Counted from the stretch's first letter, positions 42,476 to 51,214 are shown. The stretch is 64,000 nucleotides of DNA from DTKD01 sp050948905 (GCA_050948905.1 JBMNES010000001.1:806001-870000); one strand, 5' to 3'. Program-made: numbers and translations. Notes: generated by a model not told the origin, from the letters alone.

Positions 42476-43885
42476 ATGAAAACCCTTTTTCTCAATCCAC
42501 CATCATTTGAAGGCTTTGACGGCGGCGCTGGGGCGCGGTATCAGGCGCGACGGGAGATCAAATCTTTCTGGTATCCGGATTGGCTGGCTCAAGCGGCGGC
42601 GCTGGTCGAAGGCAGCAGGCTGGTCGACGCGCCTCCGGATGATCTGACCGTTCATGACGTGGTCGAGATCGCTGCGGACTACGATTTGGCTATTTTATAT
42701 ACCTCTACCCCATCTTTTGCAGGGGATGCGAAAATTGCTGAATCGATAAAAGAGGCCAACGACTCAATTAAAATCGGCTTTGTTGGGCCGCATGTCACGG
42801 TGTTGCCGGAGGAATCTCTTCAAAACGCCCCGGCGGTGGATTTTGTTGTGCGAAGGGAGTTCGACTACGCCGTCCGGGACATCGCTGCGGGCAGGAAGCT
42901 CTCCGAAGTCGATGGGGTGAGCTACAGGGAGGGAGGCTCGGTACGGCATAATCGACTTCCCGATCTGATAACCGATCTCGACGCACTGCCGAGTGTGCTG
43001 GATGTATACAAGCGAGATCTGACCATTGAGAATTATTATAACGGCTATTTACTTCACCCATATCTCTCCCTTTACACCGGCCGCGGATGCACTCATTATT
43101 GCTCCTTTTGCCTTTGGCCGCAGACCGTATCAAGCCGGAAGTTCCGGACACGCAGCCCCGAATCCGTGTATCGAGAGTTCGCACAGGCAAAGGAGTATTT
43201 TCCGCAGGTCAAGGAGTTTTTCGTGAACGACGATACATTCACCGCAAACCGCCCCAGAGCCGAGGAGATCGCCCGTAAGTTCAAGCCGTTGTCAATAACC
43301 TGGGCCGCGAATGCCGCAGCCGACGTGCCTTATGAGACGCTTAAAGTGCTGAAGGATTGCGGGTTGCGGATTCTGGTGGTGGGCTATGAGTCCGGCTCAG
43401 ATGTGATTTTGCGCAATATTCGCAAGGGCGTGACCACAGATATGGCCCGCAGGTTCACCGATGATTGCAAGAAGCTCGGCATAGATGTTCACGGCTGTTT
43501 TATATTGGGCCTGCCGGGGGAGACACAGGAAACTATCGAAGAGACGATCCGCTACGCCTGCGAGATCGACCCTGACATGCTGCAAGTATCGGTGGCGGCG
43601 CCGTATCCCGGCACGGAGTTTTATAAACAGGCCGTAGACAACAATTGGCTTTCCCCGACGGACCTACTCAACTCTGAGGGGATTCAGGAGTGTGTGTTGA
43701 ATTATCCGGGCCTGTCTCCCGCCGACATTACAACAAGTGTAGGCCGATTCTACCGTCGCTTTTACACGCGTCCTCGGGTTTTGTATCGCATAGGGCGCAA
43801 GATGATGCGCGACCCGCACGAACGGCAGCGCCGTCTTCGCGAAGGCAAAGAATTTTGGCAGTATCTGCGGACGCGAGACGATTGA
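42476..43885 (+). CDS. hpnJ: Hopanoid biosynthesis radical SAM protein HpnJ
   Basis: A 469-aa B12-binding/radical SAM enzyme. The N-terminus KTLFLNPPSFEGFDGGAG and REIKSFWYPDWLAQ are characteristic of HpnJ, which acts late in hopanoid side-chain synthesis (bacteriohopanetetrol cyclitol ether formation). The B12-binding-like domain spans about residues 20-140. The radical SAM cluster is the CxxxCxxC motif in GRGCTHYCSFCLWPQ (about residues 203-217), followed by EFFVNDDTFT and the SAM-binding LGLPGE. Other hpn genes are absent from the window. GGGAAGAAG precedes the ATG. It converges on the CsgG pair with a 9-bp gap. Confidence 0.9.
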   Translation: MKTLFLNPPSFEGFDGGAGARYQARREIKSFWYPDWLAQAAALVEGSRLVDAPPDDLTVHDVVEIAADYDLAILYTSTPSFAGDAKIAESIKEANDSIKIGFVGPHVTVLPEESLQNAPAVDFVVRREFDYAVRDIAAGRKLSEVDGVSYREGGSVRHNRLPDLITDLDALPSVLDVYKRDLTIENYYNGYLLHPYLSLYTGRGCTHYCSFCLWPQTVSSRKFRTRSPESVYREFAQAKEYFPQVKEFFVNDDTFTANRPRAEEIARKFKPLSITWAANAAADVPYETLKVLKDCGLRILVVGYESGSDVILRNIRKGVTTDMARRFTDDCKKLGIDVHGCFILGLPGETQETIEETIRYACEIDPDMLQVSVAAPYPGTEFYKQAVDNNWLSPTDLLNSEGIQECVLNYPGLSPADITTSVGRFYRRFYTRPRVLYRIGRKMMRDPHERQRRLREGKEFWQYLRTRDD

Positions 43886-43894
43886 TTTGCACAA

Positions 43895-44248
43895 CTAGGG
43901 CGCAGATGGCGCGGCGTACTTCACCAGATCTCCCTCGACCGGCTTTTCAGCGCCCTCCGCAACATCGAACGTGATCTCGGCGGTCTTGTCCTCAATCTTG
44001 GTAATACTTCCAGTGGCGATCAACTCCGTGAGAACCTTCAGCACCTCCCCGGTGTCCGGGTCTTTCAGCACCCTGCCCTTTTTATGAAGCTCGACCTTAT
44101 CGCCCGGTAAATACCCTTTTGATGTCCCGATATTCGCGATGATAACCGGGCCTTCTACATTAAGCACGACTCCGTCGGGGCGCGCCATCGGACGATTTTT
44201 GGGTGTGAGCACCAGTTTTTTCGCGTCAAGTGCAGCGCAGAAATTCAA
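43895..44248 (-). CDS. Separated C-terminal domain of a CsgG-type protein
   Basis: A 117-aa product starting at TTG inside a TTGA overlap with the end of the CsgG-like gene. The segment VVLNVEGPVIIANIGTSKGY, then LPGDKVELHKKG and DPDTGEVLKV matches the FlgT/CsgG-associated C-terminal domain that normally belongs to the same polypeptide as the CsgG domain. It has no signal peptide of its own, so as a free protein it would stay in the cytoplasm. A minus-one frameshift at the overlap would fuse it to the preceding gene. It could be programmed frameshifting, a real mutation or a sequencing error. Confidence 0.6.
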   Translation of the reverse strand: MNFCAALDAKKLVLTPKNRPMARPDGVVLNVEGPVIIANIGTSKGYLPGDKVELHKKGRVLKDPDTGEVLKVLTELIATGSITKIEDKTAEITFDVAEGAEKPVEGDLVKYAAPSAP

Positions 44249-44922
44249 AGCCAGTCATCGATGGCTTTCTTTGTTGCGACGCCGAGGATGGTGTTCATAA
44301 AGTCTGTGCTGCCGAACTCGATGCCTCCCAGCCCACTGCGACCGAGTGCGGCTATCTGGAACTTGCCGCGTGAATCCTCTCCTCTGCCGTTATAGCTGCC
44401 CAAAATCTCCGCAGTCTCTGCGTCAACAACCCGGATATCCACCTCAACATTCGCTTTGGTGTTTGAGGACCTGACGCCCGCAAGCCCGCCGATTACTCCG
44501 CCAATCCCGCCTGTATTGCGGGTTGTCCAGGCGAACTGCGTGACTTTGCCCATAAGAAGATAATCGACTCCGACCACCTTTCCGATTTTAACTGCTGTAC
44601 GGGCGTCGACCCGCGAAGATGCGCCGAGGTCCTGCTCGGCTATGGCTTTATCCAGCAGGTTGCGCTCCATCAGCCTGAATCTGTTCTTTTCAAGCATCGT
44701 GGTGGTCAATATATCGGCCAGCCCGGTGCCGACGTCCCAGTTTGTGCCCCACCAGGCTTCTCTCTTTATAGCGCCGTCGTCCAAAGCCACGATCGCAATC
44801 GAGGGTCGCTCGGCCATAGGCACATATTGTTCCTGTGGTTGTGGTGTCGCCTCCGCAGAGTATAGCGGCACAGCCAGCACCACGAACAGGCCTATCATAA
44901 TCGTCATACTTATTCGTCTCAT
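44245..44922 (-). CDS. CsgG/HfaB-like secreted protein (N-terminal domain)
   Basis: A 225-aa exported protein with a Sec signal peptide (SMTIMIGLFVVLAVPLYSAE). It has the CsgG fold: SIAIVALDDGA, TGLADILTTTMLEKNRFRLMERNLLDKA, VDYLLMGKVTQFAW and a DIRVVDAETAEILGSYNGRG strand pair, with a Gly-rich insertion (GGIGGVIGGLAG) where the barrel hairpins of CsgG lie. No lipobox Cys is present. GGAGGG precedes the ATG. The C-terminal domain found in relatives lies in the next, overlapping frame. argH is 63 bp upstream on the same strand. Confidence 0.82.
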   Translation of the reverse strand: MRRISMTIMIGLFVVLAVPLYSAEATPQPQEQYVPMAERPSIAIVALDDGAIKREAWWGTNWDVGTGLADILTTTMLEKNRFRLMERNLLDKAIAEQDLGASSRVDARTAVKIGKVVGVDYLLMGKVTQFAWTTRNTGGIGGVIGGLAGVRSSNTKANVEVDIRVVDAETAEILGSYNGRGEDSRGKFQIAALGRSGLGGIEFGSTDFMNTILGVATKKAIDDWL

Positions 44923-44985
44923 AAAAGCCCTCCTTAGTACGAAGATTCGCCTTAGTCACTCTATCGGAGGATAAATGCCTTCTCA

Positions 44986-46368
44986 TCAGGCATCGGCCAA
45001 AAGCTGTTTGGCCTGAGCGATCTGTTTTTTTACTTGATCCAGGGCCGTGCCGCCGTCTGCTATGCGCGCAGCGACGCTGGCCTCCACGGTAAGCATGCCC
45101 GCGATATCATCGGGCGCTGCGGGGGCGTACTTTTTTATCTCATCAAGGCTGAGATCGGCAAGCTCCTTGCCCGCCTCCACGCAATATCCGACCAGCGCAC
45201 CCACCTGCTCATGAGCAGTTCTAAACGATATTCCCTGACGAACAAGGGCATCGGCAAGATCGGTGGCGGTGGAAAAAGCCTCGCCTGCGGCCTGGTGCAT
45301 TCGGTCGGAGTTGAATACTGCGCTTGCCAGCATTAGTTTGAACACGACAAGTGACGCCTGCGCGGTGTCGGTGGCGTCGAAGAGCCGCTCCTTGTCCTCC
45401 TGCAGGTCGCGATTATAAGCCATCGGCAGGCCCTTTTGCAGGGTGAGTATGGCCATAAGGTCCCCTATCACCCGGGCGCTTTTTCCGCGAACCAACTCCG
45501 CCACATCCGGGTTCTTCTTCTGGGGCATAATCGACGACCCCGTGGTCACCGAATCGTCCAGCACAACAAATCCGAACTCGGAGGTGTTCCAAAGGATGAA
45601 TTCCTCGCTAAAACGCGACAGATGGGTCATCAATATCGCGCAGGCAGAGATATACTCCGACGCCCAATCTCGGTCAGCAACGGTGTCGAGGCTGTTTTCT
45701 GATACGGAATCGAAGCCCAACTCATCGGCCACAAATTGCCGGTCTATCGGGAACGTTGTGCCTGCAAGCGCACCCGCGCCCAGCGGCAGAACGTTGAGCC
45801 TCCTCCGACAATCTGCAAACCTCTGCCTGTCGCGCTCCAGCATCCAGAAATATGACATAAGATAGTGCCCCAGCAGCACCGGCTGGGCGTGCTGGAGGTG
45901 GGTATAGCCTGGCAGAATTACGTTCGCCTGCGCCTCAGCCTGATCGACGACCACCCGCTGCAGATCAGCTATGCGCATATTGATGACGTCGATAGCCTCT
46001 CGCAGATATAGCTTGACATCCGTGGCCACCTGGTCATTTCGGCTTCTTGCGGTGTGCAGCTTCTTTGCAGGCTCGCCAATTCGATCAACCAGGAGTTTCT
46101 CGACGTTCATGTGAACATCTTCGGCGCTGGTGTCGAACTCGATTTTGCCTGCGTCAGAGTCATCAAGAATCGAGTTCAGACCCTGCACTATTTTTTGGGC
46201 CTCGTCCGGCTGGATTATCCCGCATTTGCCCAGCATTTGTGCGTGAGCGATGCTTGCTGTTATGTCGTGAGCGATCAGCCGGCAGTCGAACGAAATCGAC
46301 TCGGTGAAATCCTCGACTGCCTTATCTGTCGCCTTTTGAAATCTTCCGCCCCAGAGTTTCTTTTTCAC
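44986..46368 (-). CDS. argH: Argininosuccinate lyase
   Basis: A 460-aa enzyme of the fumarase/aspartase superfamily that splits argininosuccinate to arginine and fumarate, the last step of arginine synthesis. Visible are KLWGGRFQKATDKAVEDF at the N-terminus, VHMNVEKLL, the HTARSRNDQVATDVKLYLR block, GYTHLQHAQPVLLGHY and the family signature GSSIMPQKKNPDVAEL. The start is GTG after AGGAAGAA. No argG is in the window. Length is normal. Confidence 0.97.
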   Translation of the reverse strand: MKKKLWGGRFQKATDKAVEDFTESISFDCRLIAHDITASIAHAQMLGKCGIIQPDEAQKIVQGLNSILDDSDAGKIEFDTSAEDVHMNVEKLLVDRIGEPAKKLHTARSRNDQVATDVKLYLREAIDVINMRIADLQRVVVDQAEAQANVILPGYTHLQHAQPVLLGHYLMSYFWMLERDRQRFADCRRRLNVLPLGAGALAGTTFPIDRQFVADELGFDSVSENSLDTVADRDWASEYISACAILMTHLSRFSEEFILWNTSEFGFVVLDDSVTTGSSIMPQKKNPDVAELVRGKSARVIGDLMAILTLQKGLPMAYNRDLQEDKERLFDATDTAQASLVVFKLMLASAVFNSDRMHQAAGEAFSTATDLADALVRQGISFRTAHEQVGALVGYCVEAGKELADLSLDEIKKYAPAAPDDIAGMLTVEASVAARIADGGTALDQVKKQIAQAKQLLADA

Positions 46369-46534
46369 GGTATTCTTCCTATTTTATACTGTCGATATCA
46401 CTACCCATTTATTCCTTGCCCGCCATCCATTTGCCTTCATGTCGACCTCAAGAATCATATATAAACCCGTAACCGCGACCAAAAGAGCGCGTCATAACTA
46501 ACGTAGACATTCTTGCAAATGGGGTAGTTCCAAG

Positions 46535-47122
46535 ATGCGAAAATACAGACTGATAGTTCCACTAATTATCTCGTTCATCGTCCTGGTATTTTGCAGCCAG
46601 GGAGTGTTTGCTCAGCCGAAGTCAAAAACGAAATCAGCGAAGGCCGCACGCGCGCTGAAGCTGACTGATGCTCAGAAAACAGCTATCAAAGGCATTCGGG
46701 CTGATGCTGCCGCTCAAATCAAGGCCGTTCGAGCCGACGCATCCCTCACCAAGGATGCAAAAAAAGCGAAGATTTTGGCCATACGCCAGGCTGCGCGTAA
46801 GCAGATCCGATCGCAGCTGACTCCTGCACAGCAAAAATTGTTTTTGAAGCACCGCAAAAAGGCAAGAATAAATGCGGCTAGAAAGCTCGCGAGATTTCTC
46901 AAGCTTACCGCCGAGCAGCGTGCCTCGATCAAAGCTATTATGAAAGATCGACACACGCAGATAGTGGCGGTACGAAAAAATGCGTCCCTTTCGGCAGAGG
47001 CCAAGAGAGATCAAATCAAGGCCATCCGAACAGCCACACGGGCGCAGTTTCGGGAGGTGTTGACACCTGAACAGCGGGAGAAACTCGATGCAGCGAAAGG
47101 CAAGCGGTTCAGAAAAAAGTGA
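46535..47122 (+). CDS. Spy-like periplasmic protein with tandem duplication
   Basis: A 195-aa exported, strongly basic protein with a Sec signal peptide ending near VFAQ. The mature part consists of two similar helical units, each starting LKLT(D/A)xQ and ending with a LTP(A/E)Q element (for example LTPAQQKLF and LTPEQREKL), the LTxxQ signature of the Spy/CpxP family of periplasmic chaperones. Ala/Lys/Arg content is very high. A second paralogue follows 219 bp downstream. A chaperone or metal-stress role is inferred from the family only. Confidence 0.8.
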   Translation: MRKYRLIVPLIISFIVLVFCSQGVFAQPKSKTKSAKAARALKLTDAQKTAIKGIRADAAAQIKAVRADASLTKDAKKAKILAIRQAARKQIRSQLTPAQQKLFLKHRKKARINAARKLARFLKLTAEQRASIKAIMKDRHTQIVAVRKNASLSAEAKRDQIKAIRTATRAQFREVLTPEQREKLDAAKGKRFRKK

Positions 47123-47137
47123 ACCCGGTTCAGCCTA

Positions 47138-47174
47138 AAAGGTGGCGTGCTTGGGGCAGCTTGCCGCCACCTTT
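47138..47174 (+). terminator. Hairpin after first Spy-like gene
   Basis: A 10-bp perfect stem AAAGGTGGCG / CGCCACCTTT with a 17-nt loop, upstream of a second hairpin with a U-run. Confidence 0.4.
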
Positions 47175-47182
47175 CCGCCTTT

Positions 47183-47217
47183 GCCTCCGGTGACCCTCCT
47201 CCGGAGGCTTTTTATTT
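47183..47217 (+). terminator. Rho-independent terminator after first Spy-like gene
   Basis: Perfect 8-bp stem GCCTCCGG / CCGGAGGC followed by TTTTTATTT. Confidence 0.85.
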
Positions 47218-47340
47218 ACCTCGTGCGGTGTTAATTGCGCGTAATATGCGGGAATTATGATCATGTAGCATCTGTGTAACGAATCTACGAAAGGGTGGTA
47301 TCGGGGCGCGGCGATGTCGCGTGTTCGAGAGAGATTCACG

Positions 47341-47955
47341 ATGCATAGGATGAAATTAGTGCTCTTGGCGGCGCTTGTGTTAGGGGCATCGGTGCTGGTG
47401 CTGCAGGCCGCTTCTGCGGCGAAGGTGGTGCGAGCAGGTGCAGGACCGGAGATGTCCAGAGTCGAGCTGAACCTATCAGCCGATCAGATCGCCAAGATTG
47501 AAGCAATACGAAAGGAAGCCAGAGAACAGAGGCTGGCCATCGACAAGGAAGCGCTGACTAGGGAGGCCAGGCGCGATAAGATCGTCGAGCTTCAGAGGAG
47601 CACCCATGAGAAGGTGATGGGAGTGCTGACCCCTGAGCAGAGAGCGAAATGGGATGCGAAGATGGCCGAACGCCGCTCTCACCGATTTGACAAGCTGAGT
47701 GAATTCCTCGGTTTAAGCCCGGAACAGCAGGCGCAGGTGAAGGCTATAACTGCAAACGAACGAGCCAGCCTGAATGCAGTCCGTAACGATAAGAGGCTGA
47801 GTAAAGCGGAGAAGCGTGCGCAGGTAAAAGCAATCCGCAGCGATGCACGGGATAAGTTCCTGCAGGTGCTGACTCCTGAGCAGAAAGCGAAACTGCAGTC
47901 CGGCCAGCACCACGGGCGGCATATCGAAGGGCATCCGCGGGCTCGAGTAAGATAA
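47341..47955 (+). CDS. Second Spy-like periplasmic protein
   Basis: A 204-aa exported protein. ATG 47341 gives a typical signal peptide (LVLLAALVLGASVLVLQAAS); an upstream ATG at 47314 is possible. As in the gene before it, there are two helical units with LTPEQRAKW and LTPEQKAKL elements and many Arg, Lys and Glu residues. The C-terminus is His/Arg-rich (QHHGRHIEGHPRARVR), which could bind metal. The two genes probably arose by duplication and each contains an older internal duplication. Confidence 0.8.
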   Translation: MHRMKLVLLAALVLGASVLVLQAASAAKVVRAGAGPEMSRVELNLSADQIAKIEAIRKEAREQRLAIDKEALTREARRDKIVELQRSTHEKVMGVLTPEQRAKWDAKMAERRSHRFDKLSEFLGLSPEQQAQVKAITANERASLNAVRNDKRLSKAEKRAQVKAIRSDARDKFLQVLTPEQKAKLQSGQHHGRHIEGHPRARVR

Positions 47956-47979
47956 CTTGCGCCCAGCCCTGACGGAGTG

Positions 47980-48008
47980 TTGACAAGGGCGCGGGGACGT
48001 GATAAGAT
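47980..48008 (+). promoter_or_regulatory. Predicted promoter of the rplU-rpmA operon
   Basis: TTGACA at 47980-47985, 17 bp, TAAGAT at 48003-48008: near-consensus, as expected for ribosomal protein genes. Confidence 0.75.
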
Positions 48009-48026
48009 AACGGGTTAGTGTGTGTT

Positions 48027-48051
48027 GGGGCGCTGAGAATATCAGTGCCCC
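48027..48051 (+). promoter_or_regulatory. rplU leader hairpin
   Basis: A 10-bp stem GGGGCGCTGA / TCAGTGCCCC with a 5-nt loop lies in the 5' leader, 30 nt before the rplU start. It may be a regulatory leader for L21 or a stability hairpin; it does not match a leader class I can name with certainty. Confidence 0.4.
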
Positions 48052-48081
48052 TTCGATAACTCGGTGCAGCGGGGGTTAGAA

Positions 48082-48393
48082 GTGTACGCCATTATAAAAG
48101 CCGGCGGCAAACAATACAAGGTCGTCGAAAATGACATAATTGAGGTCAATAAGCTCGACGCCGCAGAGGGCGAAGAGGTTGTCTTCGACAAGGTGCTGCT
48201 TTTCAGCGGCGATGACGGCGTCAAGATAGGATCGCCTTACGTGGAAGGCGCGTCTGTGACGACCAAAGTGACTCGGCAGTATAAAGGCCGCAAAGTCAGA
48301 GGCTTCACCTATAAGCCGAAGAAGAATATTCACAGACGGTATGGACACAGGCAGTTGCTCACCTCCGTCTCAATACAGAAGATTTCAGCCTGA
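48082..48393 (+). CDS. rplU: 50S ribosomal protein L21
   Basis: A 103-aa ribosomal protein. GTG 48082 gives the standard N-terminus YAIIKAGGKQYKVVENDII; an upstream TTG at 48064 is rejected because it adds an unusual leader. The C-terminal signature KVRGFTYKPKKNIHRRYGHR then QLLT is complete. It binds 23S rRNA near L20. rpmA follows after 13 bp without the usual cysteine protease-like gene between them. Confidence 0.98.
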   Translation: MYAIIKAGGKQYKVVENDIIEVNKLDAAEGEEVVFDKVLLFSGDDGVKIGSPYVEGASVTTKVTRQYKGRKVRGFTYKPKKNIHRRYGHRQLLTSVSIQKISA

Positions 48394-48406
48394 GGGGTAG
48401 ATAGAT

Positions 48407-48667
48407 ATGGCGCATAAAAAAGGACTTGGCAGTACTAGAAACGGTCGGGATAGTAACCCGAAAAGACTCGGCGTAAAAGAGTTCGCCGGTGAAGTCGTGA
48501 CGGCAGGCAGCATCCTGGTTCGTCAGCGCGGCACGCCGCTCAACGCCGGTGTGAACGTGGGCAGAGGCAAAGATGACACTCTGTATGCCAAGATTGATGG
48601 CGAGGTCAAGTTTGAGACCCTCGGCGGCAAGAGAAGAGTCAGCGTCTACCCGGCGACCGCGAGTTAG
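48407..48667 (+). CDS. rpmA: 50S ribosomal protein L27
   Basis: An 86-aa ribosomal protein with the N-terminus AHKKGLGSTRNGRDSNPKRL, which reaches the peptidyl transferase centre, and the family signature VRQRGTPLNAGVNVGRGKDD (canonical form QRGTxxHPGxNVGxGxD). No N-terminal cleavage extension of the Firmicutes type is present. A terminator follows. Confidence 0.98.
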   Translation: MAHKKGLGSTRNGRDSNPKRLGVKEFAGEVVTAGSILVRQRGTPLNAGVNVGRGKDDTLYAKIDGEVKFETLGGKRRVSVYPATAS

Positions 48668-48692
48668 CTCGCGATCCCACCACTTCGTCTGT

Positions 48693-48738
48693 AAGGGGAG
48701 ATGAATCGCGAACCGATTCGTCTTCCCTTTTTATTTAT
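48693..48738 (+). terminator. Rho-independent terminator after rpmA
   Basis: A 16-bp stem beginning AAGGGGAGATGAATCG, with two G-U pairs, followed by TTTATTTAT. Confidence 0.85.
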
Positions 48739-48762
48739 AGTCTCGCGTGTCTGGCAACTCCG

Positions 48763-48768
48763 TATAAT
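48763..48768 (+). promoter_or_regulatory. Perfect -10 element directly before obgE
   Basis: TATAAT ends 5 nt before the obgE ATG, there is no Shine-Dalgarno sequence, and a terminator lies upstream. The -35 region is weak. Together this suggests a leaderless obgE transcript. Confidence 0.5.
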
Positions 48769-48773
48769 TTACA

Positions 48774-50069
48774 ATGCAATTCGTAGATCAGGTCGATATA
48801 AATGTAAAGGCTGGGGACGGCGGCAACGGTATTGTGGCGTTTCGGCGCGAGAAATACGTGCCGCGTGGCGGGCCATCTGGCGGTAACGGGGGCAGAGGCG
48901 GCAGCATCGTTATCAAAGCGGACGCTGATCTAAACACCCTGGTGGACCTGCGCTATAAAAAGCATTATAGAGCTGAACGCGGCGGCGACGGCGGCCCAAA
49001 CGATTGCAACGGCAAAAGAGGCAAAAATCTGACGCTCAGGGTCCCGATCGGGACTATGGTGCTGGACGCGGAGAGCGGTCGGGTACTTGCTGATCTGACT
49101 GCTGATAAGCAGAAATATGTTGCCGCAGAAGGCGGTGAGGGCGGGAGAGGCAACGCGAGCTTCGCCACCTCCAGCCAACAGACCCCAAAATTCGCAGAAA
49201 AAGGGGAGCCGACCGACGAGATCGCGTTGCGATTGGAACTGAAGCTCATAGCAGATGTGGGGCTGATCGGCTATCCCAGCGTCGGAAAATCCACAATTAT
49301 CTCCAAAATATCTGCGGCGAAGCCTAAAATCGCCGATTATCCGTTCACTACGCTGGTGCCGAACCTTGGTGTGGTGAAAGTCGATCATAAGTCTTTTGTT
49401 GTGGCGGATATGCCGGGGTTGATCGAGGGGGCGCACACTGGTGCGGGGTTGGGTCACCAATTCTTAAGACACATAGAGCGCACGCGATTGCTGGTTCATA
49501 TTATCGACGTCTCCGGCTACACGGAGCGCGACCCGATGGAGGACTTCGATAATATTAACAACGAGCTGCGGTTGCACTCGGAGAAATTGGCCGAACTGCC
49601 GCAGATGGTGGCTCTGAATAAAGCCGATATGCCGGATTCTGGCGATATTATCGATCGACTGCGACCAGATTTGGAAGGCAGGGGGCTGGAAGTGTTCGCC
49701 ATATCGGCGCTGACGGGCCAGGGTTTGCAGCCTCTTATCTATAGGATAATGGAACGGCTGGAACAACTGCCGCAGTCTGAGATGCCGGCAGATGAGGTTC
49801 AGGATGAGGTGGTGCGGTTCACGGTGGAGCCGGCGGACACCTGGGATGCGCAGAAGACCGGCGAAAATGAGTATGAAGTGACGGGCAGAGCGGTCGAGAT
49901 GCTCATTCGGCGCACAGATTTGGAGAACGAATACGCCCTTCGCAGGTTGCACCGGCAGCTTGATAAACTCGGTGTGATTAGCAAACTTCGCAATCTAGGG
50001 GCTGGCGAAGGGGACACGGTGATGATTTACGGAATCGAGTTCGAGTATACCGATGAAATTTACGGATAA
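48774..50069 (+). CDS. obgE: GTPase Obg/CgtA
   Basis: A 431-aa ribosome-assembly GTPase. The glycine-rich Obg domain covers residues about 1-158 (VNVKAGDGGNGIVAFRRE-type and GGPSGGNGGRGG). The G domain has the P-loop GYPSVGKSTII, DMPGLIEGAH (G3), NKADMP (G4) and a SALTG loop. The C-terminal OCT domain ends near YGIEFEY. It stands at the head of the conserved obgE-proB-proA-nadD order and overlaps proB by 17 bp. Confidence 0.97.
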   Translation: MQFVDQVDINVKAGDGGNGIVAFRREKYVPRGGPSGGNGGRGGSIVIKADADLNTLVDLRYKKHYRAERGGDGGPNDCNGKRGKNLTLRVPIGTMVLDAESGRVLADLTADKQKYVAAEGGEGGRGNASFATSSQQTPKFAEKGEPTDEIALRLELKLIADVGLIGYPSVGKSTIISKISAAKPKIADYPFTTLVPNLGVVKVDHKSFVVADMPGLIEGAHTGAGLGHQFLRHIERTRLLVHIIDVSGYTERDPMEDFDNINNELRLHSEKLAELPQMVALNKADMPDSGDIIDRLRPDLEGRGLEVFAISALTGQGLQPLIYRIMERLEQLPQSEMPADEVQDEVVRFTVEPADTWDAQKTGENEYEVTGRAVEMLIRRTDLENEYALRRLHRQLDKLGVISKLRNLGAGEGDTVMIYGIEFEYTDEIYG

Positions 50070-51174
50070 GCCTGTTAAACGAGTCGTGGTTAAGGTCGGA
50101 ACCAGCAGCCTGGTGGACGATCAGGGCGCCATTGATTCTCAGAAGCTGGGTAAGTTAGTCGATCAGTTGGCGGCCCTTGAAGAGCAGAGGCTGGAGGTTA
50201 TTTTAGTCAGTTCCGGAGCCATTCGCGCCGGGATGGAGAGGCTGGGTCTGACAGAACGCCCGAAAACTATCCCCGAACAGCAGGCCAGCGCGGCAATCGG
50301 CCAGGGAGCTTTGATGCAGAAATACGCCGAGCTTTTCTCGGCACATGAGATATTGCCCGCCCAGGTGCTGGTGACGCGCGACGATTTTCATAACCGACTG
50401 CGTTATTTGAACATCCGCAACACTCTTTATACTCTGCTTAGGTTCGGATGTTTGCCGATTATCAACGAAAACGACACTGTGGCGACTGATGAGATCAGAA
50501 TCGGGGACAACGATACGCTCTCAGCGCTGGTGGCGGCCTCGGTTGGGGCGGATCTGCTGGTGATACTGTCGGATGTCGATGGACTGTATGACGGGGATCC
50601 ACGAAACGGCGGAGATTGCAAACTGATTGATGAAGTGTCAAGAATCACTCCTGAGATAGAGGCATTGGCGGGGGGCACCAGCGGAGTATGCGGCGTCGGC
50701 GGGATGAGAACCAAGATAGAAGCCGCGAAGGTGGCCACCAATTGCGGGGTTCGGATGGTGATAGCCAATGCATCCAGGCCAAACGCCATAGTTGACGCCG
50801 CCGCTGGGGTTATGGTCGGCACGAGGTTTTTGGCAAAGAAAGTTGAGCTGAATCATCGCAAGAGATGGATCGCGTTCGGCAATCGAGTTAAGGGCAGTGT
50901 TATCATAAATGAAGGTGCTCGCAAGATGCTGGTCGGCCGGGGCAAGAGCCTGCTGGCTGCGGGAATCGTGGGCCGCGAGGGTGCCTTCGATATTGGCGAT
51001 CTGGTGGCGGTGGTCGACGAGAATAACGTGCAGATCGCCAGGGGTTTGACCAATTATGCCGCATCTGAGCTTGATTTAATTAGAGGTAAGCACAGCGACG
51101 AAATAGAAAATATACTTGGGCACAAGGACTTTGATGAGGTTATTCATAGAGATAACCTTGTGCTGGGAGTCTGA
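50053..51174 (+). CDS. proB: Glutamate 5-kinase
   Basis: A 373-aa enzyme that phosphorylates glutamate for proline synthesis. The amino acid kinase domain shows VVVKVGTSSLVDD, LVSSGAIRAGMERLGL, INENDTVATDEIRIGDNDTLSA-type and LSDVDGLYDGDPR segments. The last 95 residues form a PUA domain. It overlaps obgE and is followed 40 bp later by proA, its pathway partner. Confidence 0.97.
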   Translation: MKFTDKPVKRVVVKVGTSSLVDDQGAIDSQKLGKLVDQLAALEEQRLEVILVSSGAIRAGMERLGLTERPKTIPEQQASAAIGQGALMQKYAELFSAHEILPAQVLVTRDDFHNRLRYLNIRNTLYTLLRFGCLPIINENDTVATDEIRIGDNDTLSALVAASVGADLLVILSDVDGLYDGDPRNGGDCKLIDEVSRITPEIEALAGGTSGVCGVGGMRTKIEAAKVATNCGVRMVIANASRPNAIVDAAAGVMVGTRFLAKKVELNHRKRWIAFGNRVKGSVIINEGARKMLVGRGKSLLAAGIVGREGAFDIGDLVAVVDENNVQIARGLTNYAASELDLIRGKHSDEIENILGHKDFDEVIHRDNLVLGV

Positions 51175-51214
51175 CGGTGAATATACCGCGCAAGCTCCGT
51201 TTTGAGGAAGAGAT

